Source: DASQZK01 sp963809925 (lineage in GTDB: Bacteria > Bacteroidota > Bacteroidia > Bacteroidales > GCA-2748055). Taken from it: a stretch of DNA of 64,000 nt. The stretch spans positions 434,001 to 498,000 of the forward strand of contig CAWELH010000004.1 in assembly GCA_963809925.1 (NCBI GenBank). Reading direction: 5' to 3'. Under the pieces are notes generated by a model that was not told the origin of the DNA, made no database searches, and saw nothing but the letters and a program-made list of their open reading frames with translations. The translations under genes and the position numbers were made by a program. Shown here one piece after another: positions 43,921 to 53,351 of the stretch (its first letter is position 1; every line of letters starts with the position of its first letter).

Positions 43921-44105
43921 ATATTAAGAACTCCACTTTGTCCATGGGCAAAACCATGGCTATTGTTGGAGTATGCCTCCGGCATGGAAGAAGCGTTTCT
44001 ATAAACACCTCTCAGCATCTCCCCATCACTTCCTAACTTCCTAACTTCCTAACTTCCTAACTTCCTAACTCCATAACTTCACTCCCCAACTCCCCCATCA
44101 CTTCT
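43921..44105 (+). repeat. Composite repeat core, copy 9, with period-8 tail
   Basis: The core at 43942 is followed by the pyrimidine tail and five CTTCCTAA units. The tail runs to the stop codon of the aconitase gene. Confidence 0.8.
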
Positions 44106-46365
44106 TATTCTCCTCCCGAATAAGATTAAGCGCCGAACCAGCCCTGAACCAGTCAATCTGTTTCTGGTTATAGGTGTGGCTAAGGCTGATCCTATCGGTA
44201 CTGCCGTCATAATGGAGAGCGACAAGTATCGGCGTTTTGTCGGGTGCAAAATCTGTCAGCCCGGTAATGCTAAACGTGTCGTTTTCCCGGATCTTCACGT
44301 AATCATCAGGATTGCTGAAAGTAAAGGCAAGCACACCCTGTTTTTTCAGGTTCGACTCATGAATCCTGGCAAAAGATTTTACGATGACAGCCACAACACC
44401 CATAAACCGTGGTTCCATTGCGGCATGCTCACGCGATGAGCCTTCTCCGTAATTGTCGTCGCCGATGATGATGGAGCTTATATCTTTTTCCTTATAGTAC
44501 CTGACGACATCATAAACTGCCATGTATTCACCGGTCATCTGGTTCTTAACCAGGTTGGACTTGTCGTTGAATGCATTTACCGCGCCAAGCATCAGGTTTT
44601 TGGATATATTTTGAAGGTGACCCCGGTATTTTAGCCAGGGTCCTGCCATAGAGATATGGTCGGTGGTACATTTCCCTTTCACCTTGATGAATAACCTGAG
44701 GTCGGTAAGATCTTTTCCATCCCAGGGCTTAAAGGGTGTCAGCAGCTGGAGACGTCCGGAATCAGGATCAACATCAATTTTTATTTTACTTCCGTGTTGT
44801 GCAGGAGCCTGATAGCCGTTGTCTTCCACCGCAAATCCTCTTGCAGGCATCTCAATGCCCTGTGGTTCTTCGAGCTTTACCTTTTGTCCGTCTTCATTGA
44901 CCAGGGTATCGGTCAGAGGATTAAAGGTCAGGTCGCCGGCGATAGCAAATGCCGTCACGATTTCAGGACTTGCCACGAAAGCATGTGTATTCGGGTTTCC
45001 GTCATTGCGTTTGGCAAAGTTCCTGTTAAAAGAAGTAATGATAGAGTTTTTCTCCTGTTTATCTGCATTATGCCTTGCCCATTGCCCAATACATGGACCG
45101 CAGGCATTGGCGAGGACAAGCCCCCCTATTTTTTCAAATTTCTCCAGCAGGCCGTCTCGTTCAATGGTGTATCGGACCTGTTCGGAGCCCGGTGTAACCG
45201 TGTATCCGGCCTTTACCTTCAGTTTTTTAGTGATAGCCTGTTCAGCAATTGAAGCAGCCCTGGTAATATCTTCGTAGGAGGAATTGGTACATGAGCCAAT
45301 CAGTCCGACCTCGAGTTTTACAGGATATCCGTTTTCCTTTACGGCAGCTGCAAATTCGGAAACCGGCCATGCTTTATCGGGGGAGAAGGGACCATTGATA
45401 TGGGGTTCAAGCGTGTCAAGATCTATTTCAATTACCTGATCAAAATACTTCTCCGGATTATTGTATACTTCGCTATCCCCGGTAAGGTGTTCTGCGATTC
45501 CATCGGCCAGAGCGGCCACTTCGGCCCGTCCTGTGCCTTCAAGATAGGCCTTCATCTTTTCATCATACCCAAAAAGCGATGTGGTTGCACCGATCTCGGC
45601 ACCCATATTGCAAATGGTGCCTTTTCCGGTGGCGGAGATGGTTTGGGCGCCTGCACCGAAGTATTCCAGTATACACCCTGTACCTCCTTTAACAGTAAGG
45701 ATGCCGGCTACTTTAAGGATAATATCTTTGGCTGATGTCCAGCCACTGAGTTTTCCGGTAAGTTTTACTCCGATGAGCTTCGGAAATTTTAGCTCCCAGG
45801 GCATCCCGGCCATAACATCAACAGCATCGGCGCCTCCAACACCAATGGCGACCATACCCAGTCCGCCGGCATTCACGGTGTGAGAATCGGTGCCTATCAT
45901 CATACCTCCAGGGAAAGCATAATTTTCCAGGATCACCTGGTGGATAATGCCGGCACCAGGTTTCCAGAAACCGATGCCATATTTTGCTGATACAGATGAC
46001 AGAAAATCAAATACTTCCTTATTGGTCAGTTGTGCATTCTCGAGATCGGTTTTGGCACCGATCTTAGCCTGGATTAGATGATCACAGTGAACTGTAGAGG
46101 GTACTGCAACCTTGTCTTTTCCTGCCTGCATAAATTGCAGAAGAGCCATTTGTGCCGTTGCATCCTGCATCCCGACACGGTCGGGATTGAAATAGACATA
46201 ATCTTTACCACGATGGTATTCACATTTTGCATTTCCTTCCTCAAGGTGGGAGTAGAGAATTTTTTCAGTAAGCGAAAGGGGCCGATGGAGTAAATCTCTG
46301 GCAGCCTTAACAAGGCCGGGCATTTCACTGTACTTTTCCTTGATCATTTCCAGGTCGAAAACCAT
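44098..46365 (-). CDS. acn: Aconitate hydratase, mitochondrial type
   Basis: A 755-aa enzyme, the size of the mitochondrial-like aconitases found in Bacteroidota. Cluster ligands are seen as G-S-C-T-N-S-S-Y-E-D (near 357) and C-G-P-C-I-G (near 422). G-T-D-S-H-T-V-N-A-G-G-L-G and G-G-A-D-A-V-D precede them. The swivel domain has D-N-Y-G-E-G-S-S-R-E-H-A-A near 630 with the substrate-binding Ser and Arg. It interconverts citrate and isocitrate. The stop codon is at the edge of the repeat tail. No citrate synthase or isocitrate dehydrogenase gene is in the window. Confidence 0.96.
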   Translation of the reverse strand: MVFDLEMIKEKYSEMPGLVKAARDLLHRPLSLTEKILYSHLEEGNAKCEYHRGKDYVYFNPDRVGMQDATAQMALLQFMQAGKDKVAVPSTVHCDHLIQAKIGAKTDLENAQLTNKEVFDFLSSVSAKYGIGFWKPGAGIIHQVILENYAFPGGMMIGTDSHTVNAGGLGMVAIGVGGADAVDVMAGMPWELKFPKLIGVKLTGKLSGWTSAKDIILKVAGILTVKGGTGCILEYFGAGAQTISATGKGTICNMGAEIGATTSLFGYDEKMKAYLEGTGRAEVAALADGIAEHLTGDSEVYNNPEKYFDQVIEIDLDTLEPHINGPFSPDKAWPVSEFAAAVKENGYPVKLEVGLIGSCTNSSYEDITRAASIAEQAITKKLKVKAGYTVTPGSEQVRYTIERDGLLEKFEKIGGLVLANACGPCIGQWARHNADKQEKNSIITSFNRNFAKRNDGNPNTHAFVASPEIVTAFAIAGDLTFNPLTDTLVNEDGQKVKLEEPQGIEMPARGFAVEDNGYQAPAQHGSKIKIDVDPDSGRLQLLTPFKPWDGKDLTDLRLFIKVKGKCTTDHISMAGPWLKYRGHLQNISKNLMLGAVNAFNDKSNLVKNQMTGEYMAVYDVVRYYKEKDISSIIIGDDNYGEGSSREHAAMEPRFMGVVAVIVKSFARIHESNLKKQGVLAFTFSNPDDYVKIRENDTFSITGLTDFAPDKTPILVALHYDGSTDRISLSHTYNQKQIDWFRAGSALNLIREENKK

Positions 46366-46507
46366 TTATTTAGTATTTTAGTGAGACAAGGCACGAATTT
46401 ACAAATTTCATTACGAAGAGCACTAATTTTCTTCCTATAAGACGACATTTTACTGCTTATATTGTTCAGAATTCCTTAACTTTAGACGACCATAAATTTC
46501 TGATTTC

Positions 46508-47752
46508 ATGACTGGCTTCATTCTCCGTGAGAACATCAGGATCGCGCTTCAGAACATCCGGCACAACGGTCTGAGAACGACCCTCACCATCTCAATCATC
46601 GCTTTCGGGATCATGGCTCTCGTAGGGATTATTACTGCGATTGATTCAATCAAGAAATCTATCACCGATGAGTTTACCATGATGGGCGCAAATACGTTCA
46701 CCATTGAAAGCCGGAGCATGCGTGTACAGATCGGCAACAAAAAATACAGGACCAAAAATTATTCCTACATCTCTTTCAGGGAGGCCGAAGAATTTAAGCA
46801 GCGCTTTGATTTTCCGGCAGAGATATCAATATGGACGTATGCATCGAGAATGGGAACCATAAAGTCTGGTACAGAAAAGACGAATCCAAATATTCCTGTG
46901 CTTGGAGTGGATGAGAATTACCTTTCTACGTCGGGATATGAGATCGCAAATGGCAGAAACTTTACCACTGAAGAGATTCACGACTTCCGAAATTTTGCCC
47001 TTATCGGTTCCGATCTGGCAAAAAAGCTGTTCCCGTCTTATGAGGATCCGATCAATAAGCTGATTACGGTTGGAAACGGGAGGTTCAAGATCGTCGGTGT
47101 TCTGGCATCAAAGGGTTCCAGTTTTGGGATGAACTCGGACAATATCTGTCTCCTGCCATATACCTGCGTCAGGCAGTACTTTTCCAGACCCAGGATGGCC
47201 TATACCATCAGCGTTAAAAGCATGAACAAGGAACTGGTCGATGCGGCTGCCGGTGAAGCTGAAGGGGTCTTTCGCATTGTTCGAAACCTCGATGCACGCG
47301 ATGAATCGGATTTCAATATCACAAAAAGCGATTCGCTGGTAAATATCTTTCTCGAAAACCTGAAGAATGTGAATAAGGCTGCTATTCTTATCGGTTTGAT
47401 CACATTGCTGGGGGCAGTTATCGGCCTCATGAACATCATGCTTGTATCGGTCACAGAACGGACGCGGGAAATTGGAATTAGAAAGGCCATGGGGGCGAAA
47501 AAATACAATATAAAACAACAATTTCTTTATGAAGCAATTGTTATAGGACAGGTTGGCGGAGCTTTTGGAATTCTTCTTGGGATTATAATGGGAAATGTTG
47601 TTTCTTTGCTTATTGGTTCACCATTCGTGATTCCCTGGGCATGGATTTTCCTTGGTGTAGTGCTGTGCTTTCTGGTGGGAATAATTTCCGGGTATTTCCC
47701 TGCTGTAAAAGCAGCACGTCAGGATCCGATAGTTGCATTGAGATACGAGTAG
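46508..47752 (+). CDS. MacB/FtsX-like ABC transporter permease
   Basis: A 414-aa protein with one N-terminal helix (about 25-45, T-T-L-T-I-S-I-I-A-F-G-I), a large periplasmic MacB_PCD domain (about 50-280), and three C-terminal helices ending in the conserved A-R-Q-D-P-I-V-A-L-R-Y-E tail. V-S-V-T-E-R-T-R-E-I-G-I-R-K-A-M-G-A is the coupling helix that contacts the ATPase. No ABC ATPase or adaptor gene adjoins it, so its partner is elsewhere. Such proteins act as mechanotransmitters or lipoprotein/peptide exporters. Confidence 0.9.
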   Translation: MTGFILRENIRIALQNIRHNGLRTTLTISIIAFGIMALVGIITAIDSIKKSITDEFTMMGANTFTIESRSMRVQIGNKKYRTKNYSYISFREAEEFKQRFDFPAEISIWTYASRMGTIKSGTEKTNPNIPVLGVDENYLSTSGYEIANGRNFTTEEIHDFRNFALIGSDLAKKLFPSYEDPINKLITVGNGRFKIVGVLASKGSSFGMNSDNICLLPYTCVRQYFSRPRMAYTISVKSMNKELVDAAAGEAEGVFRIVRNLDARDESDFNITKSDSLVNIFLENLKNVNKAAILIGLITLLGAVIGLMNIMLVSVTERTREIGIRKAMGAKKYNIKQQFLYEAIVIGQVGGAFGILLGIIMGNVVSLLIGSPFVIPWAWIFLGVVLCFLVGIISGYFPAVKAARQDPIVALRYE

Positions 47753-47774
47753 TTCAAAATATAATCTTCATTCA

Positions 47775-48152
47775 ATGGAGGAATATTACGTTAAGAAAAC
47801 ATTTAATACGCCGGAAGTGGTTTTTTCGCCCGACGGAGGCATTCTAAAAATTGAGGGACGTTCAATTCCCGAAGATCCGGGTGATTTTTTTGATAATATC
47901 ATTGATCAGTTGAAAGAATATTATCAGAATCCAAAGCCATTGACCCGGGTTGATATCAAGCTTGAATATATCAACAGCGGATCTTCCAAGTACATGCTAG
48001 AGATGATGAGAATACTCAAGAAAAACTATGATAACGGCAAGGATTGTATCGTGAACTGGTATTATGAAGAGGACGACGAATCAATACAGGAACTTGGGCT
48101 GCATTACCAGACCACAGTTCAGATCCCGTTCAAACTCATCGATTTTTTTTAG
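47775..48152 (+). CDS. SiaC-like regulatory phosphoprotein (DUF1987)
   Basis: A 125-aa protein fitting the SiaC/DUF1987 family: T-P-E-V-V-F-S-P-D-G-G-I-L-K-I-E-G-R-S-I-P-E-D at the N-terminus, and I-K-L-E-Y-I-N-S-G-S-S-K-Y-M-L near 60-72. That region corresponds to the phosphorylatable N-T-S-S-A-K segment of Pseudomonas SiaC, where a partner kinase/phosphatase controls diguanylate cyclase binding. No siaA, siaB or siaD gene is nearby, so this is an orphan copy. It is 22 bp after the permease gene on the same strand. Confidence 0.8.
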   Translation: MEEYYVKKTFNTPEVVFSPDGGILKIEGRSIPEDPGDFFDNIIDQLKEYYQNPKPLTRVDIKLEYINSGSSKYMLEMMRILKKNYDNGKDCIVNWYYEEDDESIQELGLHYQTTVQIPFKLIDFF

Positions 48153-48166
48153 TAGGTTTCGCTTCG

Positions 48167-49123
48167 TTAGATGTGTATGGTCATATCCTTAACATATATC
48201 CTTTCAACCTTATTGCCGCAGGCAACGAATATAACCAGCTGTTTGTCCTCCAGACACGTTCTGATTCTGTAAACCGGCATTTTCATTTTCCATTCAATCC
48301 GAAGTTCGGGCACACTGGCGAAATGTATTTTCAACAGACCTTTATAGGATGCCAATACATAATCTTCGCCACTAGGAAAATAGGAAATATCCGTGAGCAC
48401 GCCGAAAGTAGTGGTTGATGAGCCGGTTTCCCTGTAATTCCCTGTATACGAACCTGAAAATGATTTTACCAGTCCCCGGTCCCCACAAACGACCAATTTC
48501 CTTGAACTACTATCCAGACTTACCGCCCTTAGCCAGGACAGACTCTTTCCTATAGTCACCGGTTGGGAGTCAAAGTTAATATTCCATGCTTTTAGCTTTC
48601 CATCACCACACGCCGTCAGTATTTTGGCCCCGTCATCGATAAAGGCCAGGTCATTTACGGCCTTTTTTGAAGCATGGATCTGCCGCAATACCGTTCCCGA
48701 CTCCTGATCAAATAAAAAGAGCTGTCCGTCAGCATACCCTGCAGCCAGAATCGTACCCTCTCTGTTTATGCCAACAGAAGTAACGATGACATTTTCTCTG
48801 GAAGGGAGCGCTCTTATCTGACCTTCCGGAAGTGTCATGACAAGTAAATTGCCGTCTTTAAATCCTGCAAGCAGAACAGATTCATCCTCTGAAACATCCA
48901 TCCTTGTTACCTTGCTTCCAATATCAAACGGGATAAGCCGTTGCTGCAACATGGATTGAACATCGAAAAAAATGAAGGCATGGTTGCCGGGAACAATAAG
49001 TGTCCCTGCCTCATCACAATGGACAAAATCATAAATCGCAAGGCTGTCAGAATAGTAGACTTGTGAATACAGGGATGCTGCCGGTAGGAATGTGAGAAGC
49101 AGTTTTATGACTATTTTTTTCAT
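48167..49123 (-). CDS. Secreted WD40-repeat protein
   Basis: A 318-aa protein with a signal peptide (M-K-K-I-V-I-K-L-L-L-T-F-L-P-A-A-S-L-Y-S). At least five WD40-like blades can be read, for example A-A-G-Y-A-D-G-Q-L-F-L-F-D and A-C-G-D-G-K-L-K-A-W-N. WD40 repeats in a secreted bacterial protein suggest a periplasmic scaffold. It is the last gene of a minus-strand trio, only 3 bp after the barrel protein gene. Confidence 0.75.
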   Translation of the reverse strand: MKKIVIKLLLTFLPAASLYSQVYYSDSLAIYDFVHCDEAGTLIVPGNHAFIFFDVQSMLQQRLIPFDIGSKVTRMDVSEDESVLLAGFKDGNLLVMTLPEGQIRALPSRENVIVTSVGINREGTILAAGYADGQLFLFDQESGTVLRQIHASKKAVNDLAFIDDGAKILTACGDGKLKAWNINFDSQPVTIGKSLSWLRAVSLDSSSRKLVVCGDRGLVKSFSGSYTGNYRETGSSTTTFGVLTDISYFPSGEDYVLASYKGLLKIHFASVPELRIEWKMKMPVYRIRTCLEDKQLVIFVACGNKVERIYVKDMTIHI

Positions 49124-49126
49124 CGA

Positions 49127-49831
49127 TCAGTAATAGATTTTATTTCCGCCCAGCTTTATGCAGATGCCTGCATTTAGGTGAAAAAGTGTGATGAGCTTGT
49201 CCTTAAACCTGGCATCATTGATGAATATTAGATCTGATCCGGCAGCTGTATGAATCCAGAACGTTTTGGTAATCTTGAAATCGGCGGAAATACCGGCACC
49301 TATGCCAGGCCCGCTTTTTTTTATGTTCTCTTCATCATTTTCGATATACCCCGACAATGGGAAATATTCTGTCAATGGCTGATCTAGTTTAAGATGAACG
49401 ATATTTTCCGAAACCGATGGACTTAATGCTACAATGAGCAATCTGTTTACGGGGAGGTTGATTGTCTTAGGAAATTCCATTTTAAACCCAAAACTTGTGA
49501 TTCTGGTTTCGGACGAAGAATAGAGGTCCCAATCTGTAGGGCTACGCCAGTCACTCATCATTGTTTTTTGCATGAAGAGTCCCGGATTAATATTATTCAC
49601 TAAATGATGAAAAGTCAGGGTTGAAGTTTGTGATGTGCATAGGTTGTAATTCCGAAATATTCCGGGAGTACCCAGATAGGTATCGGTTATGCGTTTCCCT
49701 GTCGGCAAACCAGTCCCGATTGAATACGTAAAACTCAGAAACCTGTTATCCTGTGCTGAAGAAACAAGGGTGGCAAGAAACAATGCCAACGTTAGTATTG
49801 GAGTATACCAGTTAGTTTGTCGTCGGGTCAT
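49127..49831 (-). CDS. Secreted outer-membrane barrel-like protein
   Basis: The start at 49831 is chosen because M-T-R-R-Q-T-N-W-Y-T-P-I-L-T-L-A-L-F then gives a good signal peptide ending near S-S-A-Q. The 234-aa protein consists of alternating strands with aromatic ends (F-L-S-F-T-Y-S-I-G-T-G-L, F-G-F-K-M-E-F, G-I-G-A-G-I-S-A-D-F-K-I) and ends in strand-like A-G-I-C-I-K-L-G. This suggests a beta-barrel, but no family is recognised. It overlaps the end of the IPT/Kelch gene by 20 nt and is coupled to it. Confidence 0.6.
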   Translation of the reverse strand: MTRRQTNWYTPILTLALFLATLVSSAQDNRFLSFTYSIGTGLPTGKRITDTYLGTPGIFRNYNLCTSQTSTLTFHHLVNNINPGLFMQKTMMSDWRSPTDWDLYSSSETRITSFGFKMEFPKTINLPVNRLLIVALSPSVSENIVHLKLDQPLTEYFPLSGYIENDEENIKKSGPGIGAGISADFKITKTFWIHTAAGSDLIFINDARFKDKLITLFHLNAGICIKLGGNKIYY

Positions 49832-52800
49832 AGATGAGGATTCTTGAGATTGGAGTTCCACCACTGGTGGCACCGGTACCAAGCAGGATATAGCTGGAAC
49901 CTGCACAATTTAAAGTCTTTACCACTGAGTAATTCATCAAAGGTGTTGCGAATGATGTAATCTTGTTGCCGTTTTCATCCAGTTCGGTCAGGATCCCACT
50001 ATAGTCAAGAAAAATTCTATTATTTATTGATGATGAGGACCAACTGTAACCGGGAGTCTCTGTATCATAGGGCTGATCCAGATAGGTCCACTTATTTGAA
50101 GTGAAATTATAAACGAAGATTTTATCCGGACTACAGGTTTTTGAAATGAGATAAAGTTTATTATTGAGCCAGACAGCACTTCCGTCAAAAAAATATGTTC
50201 CTGCTTTGCTTAAATACGCCCATTCCTCAGTAGTCTCATTATATTCGTACATTTCCCATACGGCCTTTTCAATATTGGTAGAAAGCTCTTCACTTCCCAT
50301 TCCGACATAACCCTTGTTTCCTTTTCCTGTAGCTACCATCCTAAAATTTGCGGTACCGGGAAAGGCAGGCCCCTCAACCCAGATATCCGAAACAGGATCG
50401 TAAACATACATGTGATGATCCACAATGTAGTATCCCCTGGTATCTGTCGTAAAATTTACCTGATTTGCAGACACCACAGGGACATCTCGTTTTTGCGTCC
50501 AAAGCATTGATTGGGGATCAAGCTCCCAAAGTGCATTATTTGGCTGCTTATTTGACCCGTCTTTGAAACCGCCCCCGACATAAAATTTTCCATTAATTGC
50601 AAAACACATGGCATTTTTCAATCTTCCTTCAGGGTAATTTGTATCCCCCTGCCATGGTGTTGAATAATGGATATCATAGGTAGCTTCCGCCAGGCCCTGA
50701 TTTATATTTATGTGCAACTGGTAGTCACCACCTGAAACAAAGGAGCGAAAGACGGCGACGACACTGTCCTTTGAGCCAGATACTTCCAGATCGGTTCCCG
50801 AGAGATCAACCATGATCTCATCGCTGCCATATTTAAAGTTCAGGATTTGTAAATGGATGTCTTCACCATATTCCAGTCCTGTTCCGGAATTATTGATGAT
50901 TACCGGAGGGGCTAATGAATAATTCTGTGTTGCAGTTAGGACATCACCGGCAGTATGAAGACTGATGCCGGCTGTCCTGCCCGGAGAGTAAAAATCAGGG
51001 GGGATACGAAACGAAATGGCATTGGCACCTGCTGAAATTATCTCTGCGGTGTAACCACCAAAATCAATCATGTTCCCGGAAATACCGGGGTTGAAATTCT
51101 GACCTGTTATGGTAATTACTTCGTTATACCCTCCACTTACAGGTGAAAAGTTTGTGATTTCTGGCTGTTTTAAGTGAAAATTTCCAGGGGCAGTTATGGT
51201 AGTACCAGAAACCACGAGCTTTATCTGAACATCGGTAGTGTTCAGTGATTCAGGCACTTTAAATCTAATTTCACTTTCTGAAAATGAAACCAGACTTGCA
51301 AGTGCATCCCCAAAAAATATGGATGGAATGGCCCCCCGGATGGAGGAGAAATCACCAGACATGGTTATGATGTCATTATAGGTACCTTCTGCAGGGGAAA
51401 TTCCTGTAATCTCCGGCTCTCTGATAGTAATGTCGGGAGAAGGTGAACATAGATAATTTCTCACGTACACATTGAGGATTTTTGATCCTATTACCGGCAC
51501 ATCAGGCAATTTGACAATGATCTTATATGGACTGACCGATAAGGGAGAACAATTAAATTCATATAATACAATCCTGAAATCCCCTGGATCCGCCGTGTAA
51601 AATATCCCGTCTATCGTCACTGTGTCACCCCTGTTGGCAATCTGTGGGTTGATACTGCTGACGGTAGGGAAAGCCGTAATGAAATTATTCACACTGGACA
51701 ATACATCACCACTGTTTGAATTGTATCTGACGTGGATCTTATCCGGGGTTTTTACTATATCAACAGGAACCTTTACTTTTATTTGTTCCTTTGATTTACT
51801 GATCAATATACCTTTTATATTTCCAAACCAGGCAGAGTAATCGGTGGAAGTTGATTGGGGAAAGTAGCCGGGAATAGTTATCGTATCTCCGATTGTGCCG
51901 GTTTCCGGATAAAAATCTGAGATCGAGGGTTTGCGTATCATGCAGGTATTTATGCCAATTGCAGGTGAATTTTTAACGGTGAGGAGCAGATTCTGTTGGC
52001 CGAAAGGCAGGCTTAAAGGCAGATTGGCGGAAATGACCGTTGAATCTGTTGACTGAAGGCTAACGGGTATATTTCCAATGAGCAGTTTAAAATCAGTCGG
52101 CGCCTTTGCAAAAAAATGCCCGTTAATAAATAAGTTATCACCAATCCCGGCAGGTTGAGGACTCAATGAAGTAATCTCTGCAAGTTTCGCGGTGAAAGCA
52201 TCTTTCATCAGAATTTGTCTGCCTCTGACACTAAGGATAATATCGGTGGAGAGGGGATTGATGCCTACGGGCACTTTTGCCCTAACGAGCGATGAATCGG
52301 CGGATACAATACCTCCGGCTACATCGCCTACTGTAAAATAGAATTCTGATTGAACTTTTGAATAAAATTTACCGGTTAGTTTGATCGTATCACCTATAGA
52401 GGCTATGGCCGGTTCAATTTTATCAATGTAGGGTGCTAGGAAGTCAATAGTATTGGGAGCCTCCGCTTCATTGTTAGCATCAAATACCGAAACCAGAATG
52501 CTATTTTCGCCGGCATCTGTGTTTGGTGGCAGATTAAAATGAATTTCTGTTCTTTCCCTCTGTGGGTCACTTATTGCATTATATCGCAGCGTTACCGGTT
52601 TATTGTTGAGCCATACTTTCGTAGAGTTCCTGACAAAATGATCACCATATATCACAATATTATCTCCGGTGGTACCTTTCAATGGTTTTACAATGTTGAT
52701 GACCGGCAGTGCAATATATATAAGTTTCATCGAGGTTGCTTCAATACCCAGTTTGGGAATCCGGATTCCGATCAAATTTTTATATCCTATGGATTTTTCC

Positions 52801-53351
52801 GGGCAAACCATATAGATCCGGTCATTATTCACCGAATCGGGAATAAATGGCACCGAATTTATCACTATCTGCAGAGCACCGGGCAATGTAAAAAAGTTCT
52901 TGCCAAATATGGTCATCGTATCACCTGGGAAAACCTTACCGGGTACAATACTGTCAATCACCGGAAATGCGCTTCCTAAACTTTTAAAACTTACAACCGA
53001 ACCATATGCCGTTCCCTTGGTGGTGGATGCGAATGCCCTGATATAGTATGTCTTACCCTCAGCGAAGCCGGTGTTGAGTTTGGCATTGAAATACCCCGTT
53101 CCTTCTGGTACACCCAACCTGATAACTTCACCATTTGAGTTGTTAAGAGTGAGCGGCTGCGTTTCGGTCCACAGAAAACCATGTTCAGTTAAAGTCTGAT
53201 TGCCTTCTGAAGAAAGTTCTCCCTTGAATTCAACACCATCTGATGAATATATAACAGGCTGGCCGGTCAGGACAATGGGCAGTATTACATCTTCTTTTTC
53301 ACAGGCAAAGAGGGCCAATAGAAAAAAGAAAATCAGCAGAGTGTATTTCAT
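49812..53351 (-). CDS. Large lipoprotein with IPT/TIG repeats and Kelch propeller
   Basis: An 1179-aa protein with a lipoprotein signal (L-L-A-L-F-A-C, Cys17). After a fibronectin-like segment (about 30-125), at least eight IPT/TIG domains follow. Each opens P-x-I-x-x-I/F-x-P and continues G-D-x-I-x-I-x-G (for example I-T-S-L-S-P-Q-P-A-G-I-G-D). They run from about 132 to 830. The last 270 residues carry Kelch-like blades (N-A-M-C-F-A-I-N-G-K-F-Y-V-G-G-G, G-Y-V-G-M-G-S). This is a surface-exposed adhesin- or glycan-binding-type layout. It is first in a three-gene unit with a barrel protein and a WD40 protein. Confidence 0.85.
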   Translation of the reverse strand: MKYTLLIFFFLLALFACEKEDVILPIVLTGQPVIYSSDGVEFKGELSSEGNQTLTEHGFLWTETQPLTLNNSNGEVIRLGVPEGTGYFNAKLNTGFAEGKTYYIRAFASTTKGTAYGSVVSFKSLGSAFPVIDSIVPGKVFPGDTMTIFGKNFFTLPGALQIVINSVPFIPDSVNNDRIYMVCPEKSIGYKNLIGIRIPKLGIEATSMKLIYIALPVINIVKPLKGTTGDNIVIYGDHFVRNSTKVWLNNKPVTLRYNAISDPQRERTEIHFNLPPNTDAGENSILVSVFDANNEAEAPNTIDFLAPYIDKIEPAIASIGDTIKLTGKFYSKVQSEFYFTVGDVAGGIVSADSSLVRAKVPVGINPLSTDIILSVRGRQILMKDAFTAKLAEITSLSPQPAGIGDNLFINGHFFAKAPTDFKLLIGNIPVSLQSTDSTVISANLPLSLPFGQQNLLLTVKNSPAIGINTCMIRKPSISDFYPETGTIGDTITIPGYFPQSTSTDYSAWFGNIKGILISKSKEQIKVKVPVDIVKTPDKIHVRYNSNSGDVLSSVNNFITAFPTVSSINPQIANRGDTVTIDGIFYTADPGDFRIVLYEFNCSPLSVSPYKIIVKLPDVPVIGSKILNVYVRNYLCSPSPDITIREPEITGISPAEGTYNDIITMSGDFSSIRGAIPSIFFGDALASLVSFSESEIRFKVPESLNTTDVQIKLVVSGTTITAPGNFHLKQPEITNFSPVSGGYNEVITITGQNFNPGISGNMIDFGGYTAEIISAGANAISFRIPPDFYSPGRTAGISLHTAGDVLTATQNYSLAPPVIINNSGTGLEYGEDIHLQILNFKYGSDEIMVDLSGTDLEVSGSKDSVVAVFRSFVSGGDYQLHININQGLAEATYDIHYSTPWQGDTNYPEGRLKNAMCFAINGKFYVGGGFKDGSNKQPNNALWELDPQSMLWTQKRDVPVVSANQVNFTTDTRGYYIVDHHMYVYDPVSDIWVEGPAFPGTANFRMVATGKGNKGYVGMGSEELSTNIEKAVWEMYEYNETTEEWAYLSKAGTYFFDGSAVWLNNKLYLISKTCSPDKIFVYNFTSNKWTYLDQPYDTETPGYSWSSSSINNRIFLDYSGILTELDENGNKITSFATPLMNYSVVKTLNCAGSSYILLGTGATSGGTPISRILIYDPTTN

